Of a stretch of DNA of 17,764 nt, positions 14,878 to 17,764 are shown one piece after another; positions within the stretch are counted from its first letter, which is position 1, and each line of letters starts with the position of its first letter. The position numbers and the translations under genes were made by a program. The notes under the pieces were generated by a model, which made no database searches, was not told the origin of the DNA, and saw only the letters and a list, made by a program, of their open reading frames with translations. Location: the NCBI GenBank assembly GCA_002309275.1, contig DBXL01000202.1:304-18067 (forward strand), given 5' to 3'. Origin of the DNA: Ruminococcaceae bacterium UBA1213. GTDB lineage: Bacteria; Bacillota; Clostridia; Oscillospirales; Acutalibacteraceae.

Positions 14878-17195
14878 TTATTATCAAAAAAATCAAAATC
14901 ACTACTCAAAGAGAGTACACAAATAAAAATATGCGTCGGGATGAAAGACGCAGGAGAAGAGCATTGGACAGGTCGCCGTTATTGCTGATATTTTTTGTAA
15001 CGGGGCTTGTAGGCATACTTTTTGGGATAGGCGACAATGTGACAGTGGAAAGTCAGATGTATATATACATGACGATGTTTCTGGCAGTATTCAGTGTATT
15101 TCTATGGTATTTTTACTTTTTCCATACAAGGATATTTGCCGTAATATCCATTATACTGTCGCTTGCAACGGTGATAATATTTGTGCCGGAAGTGTGGAAT
15201 GTCACAGGACAGGCGTTTTCGGGAAAGGAATTGAATTTTTCCGCACCGTTGATTATATCGGGACTGATACTTGCAGTATTCATATTATTTTCGTTTGAGT
15301 TCATTCTGAGGAGTCATTGGTTCTTACTTTTGGTATCGTTTGCTCTGGTAATGTTCGGACCGGCTGTTGGGGTGAAATTCGGTTATATAACGGTAGTTCT
15401 GGGAATGGTATTCAATATTGCATTTGTGATAGTGAACATGACGGAGAGCCGCAGCGGAAAAGATACATTCAGAATGAATGACCGCAGCAGAATAGCTGTT
15501 GCAAGTACGCTGATAGCCACGGCAGTGATAATTGTAACACTTGTGCCGGCATTTCCGATAGAGAGCATAGTGGAAAAAGACCTTTTCAATTCAACGGGAA
15601 AGGCGACAGAGATTATGAGCAATACGGCGGCGGCATTGGTAGAGAGCGTAAAAGCCAATCTTGCCCCCGAGGGTATCACGGCAGAGGGAAAAATACATCT
15701 TTCGACATTGACTTATACAGGGAATACCCTGATGACTGTCAAAGTGGATAAAGTGCCAAAGACGACCATATATATGCATGGATTTCAGGGAGGAAAATAT
15801 GAGAATGGTGCATGGAAATCCGCATTCATAGAGCCGCCTGAAAATGATGTCAATAAAGACAGGGGCGTATATCAGGAGCCTTTCATGATGGATGTCATCA
15901 AATCCATAAATGGTGACTATTCCACTGTGATGAAAAATACATCCGATCCCATATCGGACATATACTATAATTACAGTATGAAAAATGATGCGAATAAAGA
16001 AAAAATTCATGCAGACATGACAGAGATGAATGAAACATACAGTACAGTGTGTACGCCGTACTATTCGCAGTACAGTGAAGGACGTATCAGAGTCAATCAT
16101 CGCATAGGGGAGAATGGCTATTCCAACAATTTTGCCTATGCAGAGGGTGTCAACATGAAAAACTATTGGAAGTATGATTCATGGATAGAAATGCTTGTAG
16201 AGGCATACATAAAAAGGATACAGGAGGAATATACGAAGTATCCTGAAAACAGTAATACTTCTTTAAAAGAATTGTGTGATAAAACGCCGTTGGAAAGCCT
16301 TGATGAAATAACGACTTTCATTGTCTGCACCTTGCAGAATAAAGCGGAGTTCACGAAAGCGACAGGTGTAGTGCCGTTTGACAGAGATGTAATAGATTAT
16401 TTTGTATTCAACAGCGGAAAGGGTGACAGTATCTATTTTGCATCAGCGGCAACTCTCATGTATCAGATGTACGGAATACCGGCAAGATATGTTTCGGGCT
16501 TTATTGTAAGACCGGATGATTTTGAAAAATCGGAAACAGGCTTTACAGCCAATATAACAGACGGTCATTCTTATTCATGGACAGAAATATTTTTAAAAGA
16601 CTATGGCTGGGTACCTGTTGATGTCACGCCGGATGAAAGCGGAAAATTATCGACTGCCTATCCGGGATACAATGCGGATAAGATGAAAAAGATTATGTCG
16701 GAAAATAACTGGACATTCCGTGACAGAGCGGCTGAAAGGCTTGAGGAAGAAAAAAGGATTTCCGAAACCAATTATACGCCTGTAATAGTGACTGTGATAA
16801 TTTCACTGCTTGCGGTGGCAGGCGGAGCAGTTCTGTTCATATTCCTGAAACGCAGAAAAACTGTATCACAGAAGCCAAATACCGTGGATTGCCGTGTGAT
16901 ATTTGACAGACTGATAAGAGCGATACATTTTGAAAATATACTGACGGAATACAATGGCTCAGAGTCGGATTTCTATGTAAGATTAAGCGAGAATTTTCCT
17001 GCAGTATCGGAAGAAGAGGCAGAAAAGATGTTTGAAATATTGTGTGAAGACAGCTTTTCACCTGACAGCGAGGCAAATTCCGAGAAAAACCGTGAATTCA
17101 TAGAGGCGATATATAAAAAGGTATCTTCACAGATTTATTCAAAAATGAAGTGGTACAGAAAGCCTGTTTTCAAATACATCAAAAATCTTGTATAA
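14874..17195 (+). CDS. TgpA-like membrane protein with apparently inactive transglutaminase-fold domain and DUF4129 tail
   Basis: The 773-residue product has about six hydrophobic segments in residues 34-226, an outside region, the transglutaminase-fold core (about 505-590), one more membrane segment (about 632-655) and a cytoplasmic DUF4129-type tail, the standard TgpA order. In the core, DYFVFNSGKGDSIYFASA aligns without gaps to the family pattern DYFLF..KKGYC.YFA, but the nucleophile position is Ser519 (codon AGT), not Cys. At the HAW/HSW position of the catalytic His the sequence is SYSW, giving Tyr567; a His lies two residues earlier (565). The Asp of the D-x-TP motif is kept (Asp583). 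So two of three triad residues differ, which suggests loss of transglutaminase/protease chemistry. GIPARYVSGF and GWVPVDVTP are well kept, so the fold is probably intact. The GTG start has no strong ribosome binding site and probably relies on coupling; an ATG at 14931 is an alternative. Confidence 0.9.
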   Translation: MIIIKKIKITTQREYTNKNMRRDERRRRRALDRSPLLLIFFVTGLVGILFGIGDNVTVESQMYIYMTMFLAVFSVFLWYFYFFHTRIFAVISIILSLATVIIFVPEVWNVTGQAFSGKELNFSAPLIISGLILAVFILFSFEFILRSHWFLLLVSFALVMFGPAVGVKFGYITVVLGMVFNIAFVIVNMTESRSGKDTFRMNDRSRIAVASTLIATAVIIVTLVPAFPIESIVEKDLFNSTGKATEIMSNTAAALVESVKANLAPEGITAEGKIHLSTLTYTGNTLMTVKVDKVPKTTIYMHGFQGGKYENGAWKSAFIEPPENDVNKDRGVYQEPFMMDVIKSINGDYSTVMKNTSDPISDIYYNYSMKNDANKEKIHADMTEMNETYSTVCTPYYSQYSEGRIRVNHRIGENGYSNNFAYAEGVNMKNYWKYDSWIEMLVEAYIKRIQEEYTKYPENSNTSLKELCDKTPLESLDEITTFIVCTLQNKAEFTKATGVVPFDRDVIDYFVFNSGKGDSIYFASAATLMYQMYGIPARYVSGFIVRPDDFEKSETGFTANITDGHSYSWTEIFLKDYGWVPVDVTPDESGKLSTAYPGYNADKMKKIMSENNWTFRDRAAERLEEEKRISETNYTPVIVTVIISLLAVAGGAVLFIFLKRRKTVSQKPNTVDCRVIFDRLIRAIHFENILTEYNGSESDFYVRLSENFPAVSEEEAEKMFEILCEDSFSPDSEANSEKNREFIEAIYKKVSSQIYSKMKWYRKPVFKYIKNLV

Positions 17196-17201
17196 CAAAA
17201 A

Positions 17202-17232
17202 GCCTGCACAGAAATCTGTGCAGACTTTTTTT
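17202..17232. terminator. Bidirectional Rho-independent terminator
   Basis: CTGCACAG (17204-17211) and CTGTGCAG (17216-17223) form a perfect 8-bp stem with loop AAAT. On the plus strand seven T follow (17226-17232). On the minus strand five T follow after one mismatch and one further pair. It ends the moxR operon on one side and the ABC ATPase gene on the other. Confidence 0.92.
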
Positions 17233-17251
17233 ATAAAACTGAAAGGGAAAA

Positions 17252-17764
17252 TCAGTTAGTGATAGTTCTTTCTGTTTCTTTATCGAAGATGTGGATTTTC
17301 TCAACGTCAAATGCGATTTCAATAACTTCGCCTGCTTCCGCAGTAGATGACGGATCAACACGGGCAATCGCAGATGTGCCTTCGATATTGAGATAGATAT
17401 AGATTTCATTACCCATCAATTCAGTGATTTCAACCTGAGCTTCGATAATGCTTTCTTCGGATCTCTCCAGGAATTCAGGCTCATCATGTACATCTTCGGG
17501 ACGGATACCAAGAACAACTTCCTTGCCGACAAAGTGAGAAAGAATATTCTTCTTGTTCTTTGATTCGGGGAGAGGAATGGTATAGTTACCGAAATGGATG
17601 CCGTAATCATTGCCGGAGCGAACGATAGTAGCGTCTATGAAGTTCATCTGAGGAGTACCCATGAATCCGGCAACGAACTGGTTACAAGGTCTCTCATAGA
17701 GGTTCTGAGGAGTATCAACCTGCTGAATGAAACCGTCTTTCATAACAACGATACGGTCAGCCAT
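17252..17764 (-). CDS. MalK/UgpC/MsmX-type ABC transporter ATPase, C-terminal part (5' end outside window)
   Basis: About 171 C-terminal residues of a sugar-importer ATPase (CUT1 type) are visible; the first codon, ATG at 17764-17762, is inside the gene, being the M of the family segment that reads MADRIVVMKDG after the H-loop. The Walker motifs lie outside the window. Seen here are the end of the nucleotide-binding domain, TPQNLYERPCNQFVAGFMG with PQMNFIDA, and the regulatory TOBE/OB-fold domain with the typical LGIRPEDV segment and a closing FDVEKIHIFDKETE. The full protein would be about 370 residues. Such ATPases energise uptake of oligosaccharides or glycerol phosphate, and one copy often serves several importers in Firmicutes. 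The substrate cannot be told from this part. The gene is convergent with the moxR operon. Confidence 0.95.
   Translation of the reverse strand: MADRIVVMKDGFIQQVDTPQNLYERPCNQFVAGFMGTPQMNFIDATIVRSGNDYGIHFGNYTIPLPESKNKKNILSHFVGKEVVLGIRPEDVHDEPEFLERSEESIIEAQVEITELMGNEIYIYLNIEGTSAIARVDPSSTAEAGEVIEIAFDVEKIHIFDKETERTITN

Overview
The window reads as ordinary chromosome from a low-to-medium GC, A/T-rich Firmicute of the class Clostridia. The best guess is the Ruminococcus/Oscillospiraceae neighbourhood, and the genus is not certain. The basis is the cysE-cysS gene pair, Firmicute-type RpoB and RpoC, strong AGGAGG-type ribosome binding sites, frequent GTG/TTG starts with 4-bp ATGA/GTGA overlaps, and intergenic heptamer repeats. 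No IS element, phage gene, CRISPR array, tRNA or rRNA was seen.

Layout. (1) 1-2120, plus strand: the end of cysE (serine acetyltransferase), cysS (cysteinyl-tRNA synthetase) and cdd (cytidine deaminase), tightly packed as one operon. (2) 2121-2300: a heptamer repeat, then a convergent 41-codon gene on the minus strand with a very good ribosome binding site; it is shorter than a usual ORF cutoff. (3) 2377-4679, plus strand: an RsmF/NOL1-NOP2-Sun type rRNA m5C methyltransferase overlapping by 4 bp a repeat-rich lipoprotein whose C-terminal half looks internally duplicated. (4) A bidirectional terminator at 4687-4710. (5) 4723-12128, minus strand: rpoB and rpoC as a stand-alone operon with its own near-consensus sigma-A promoter and a roughly 157-nt leader. 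The usual rplKAJL upstream and rpsL-rpsG-fusA-tuf downstream are absent here. (6) 12129-12643: a 515-bp divergent control region holding back-to-back promoters, a leader hairpin, an A/T dyad and a long inverted pair of heptamer arms. (7) 12644-17195, plus strand: a MoxR ATPase, a DUF58 protein and a TgpA-like membrane protein with a transglutaminase-fold domain. (8) A second bidirectional terminator, then the 3' part of a MalK/UgpC-type sugar ABC transporter ATPase on the minus strand, cut by the window end.

How they work together. The first operon links cysteine supply to cysteine charging of tRNA, with a pyrimidine salvage enzyme added. The MoxR-DUF58-TgpA trio is a widely conserved module thought to act at the cell envelope. 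Here the transglutaminase domain appears to have lost both its nucleophilic cysteine (Ser519) and its catalytic histidine (Tyr567), so it is probably a non-catalytic version. That, the intergenic heptamer repeats (one pair forms a 30-bp hairpin at the predicted 5' end of the moxR transcript) and the small minus-strand gene are the most interesting points. I saw no clearly new multi-gene system.
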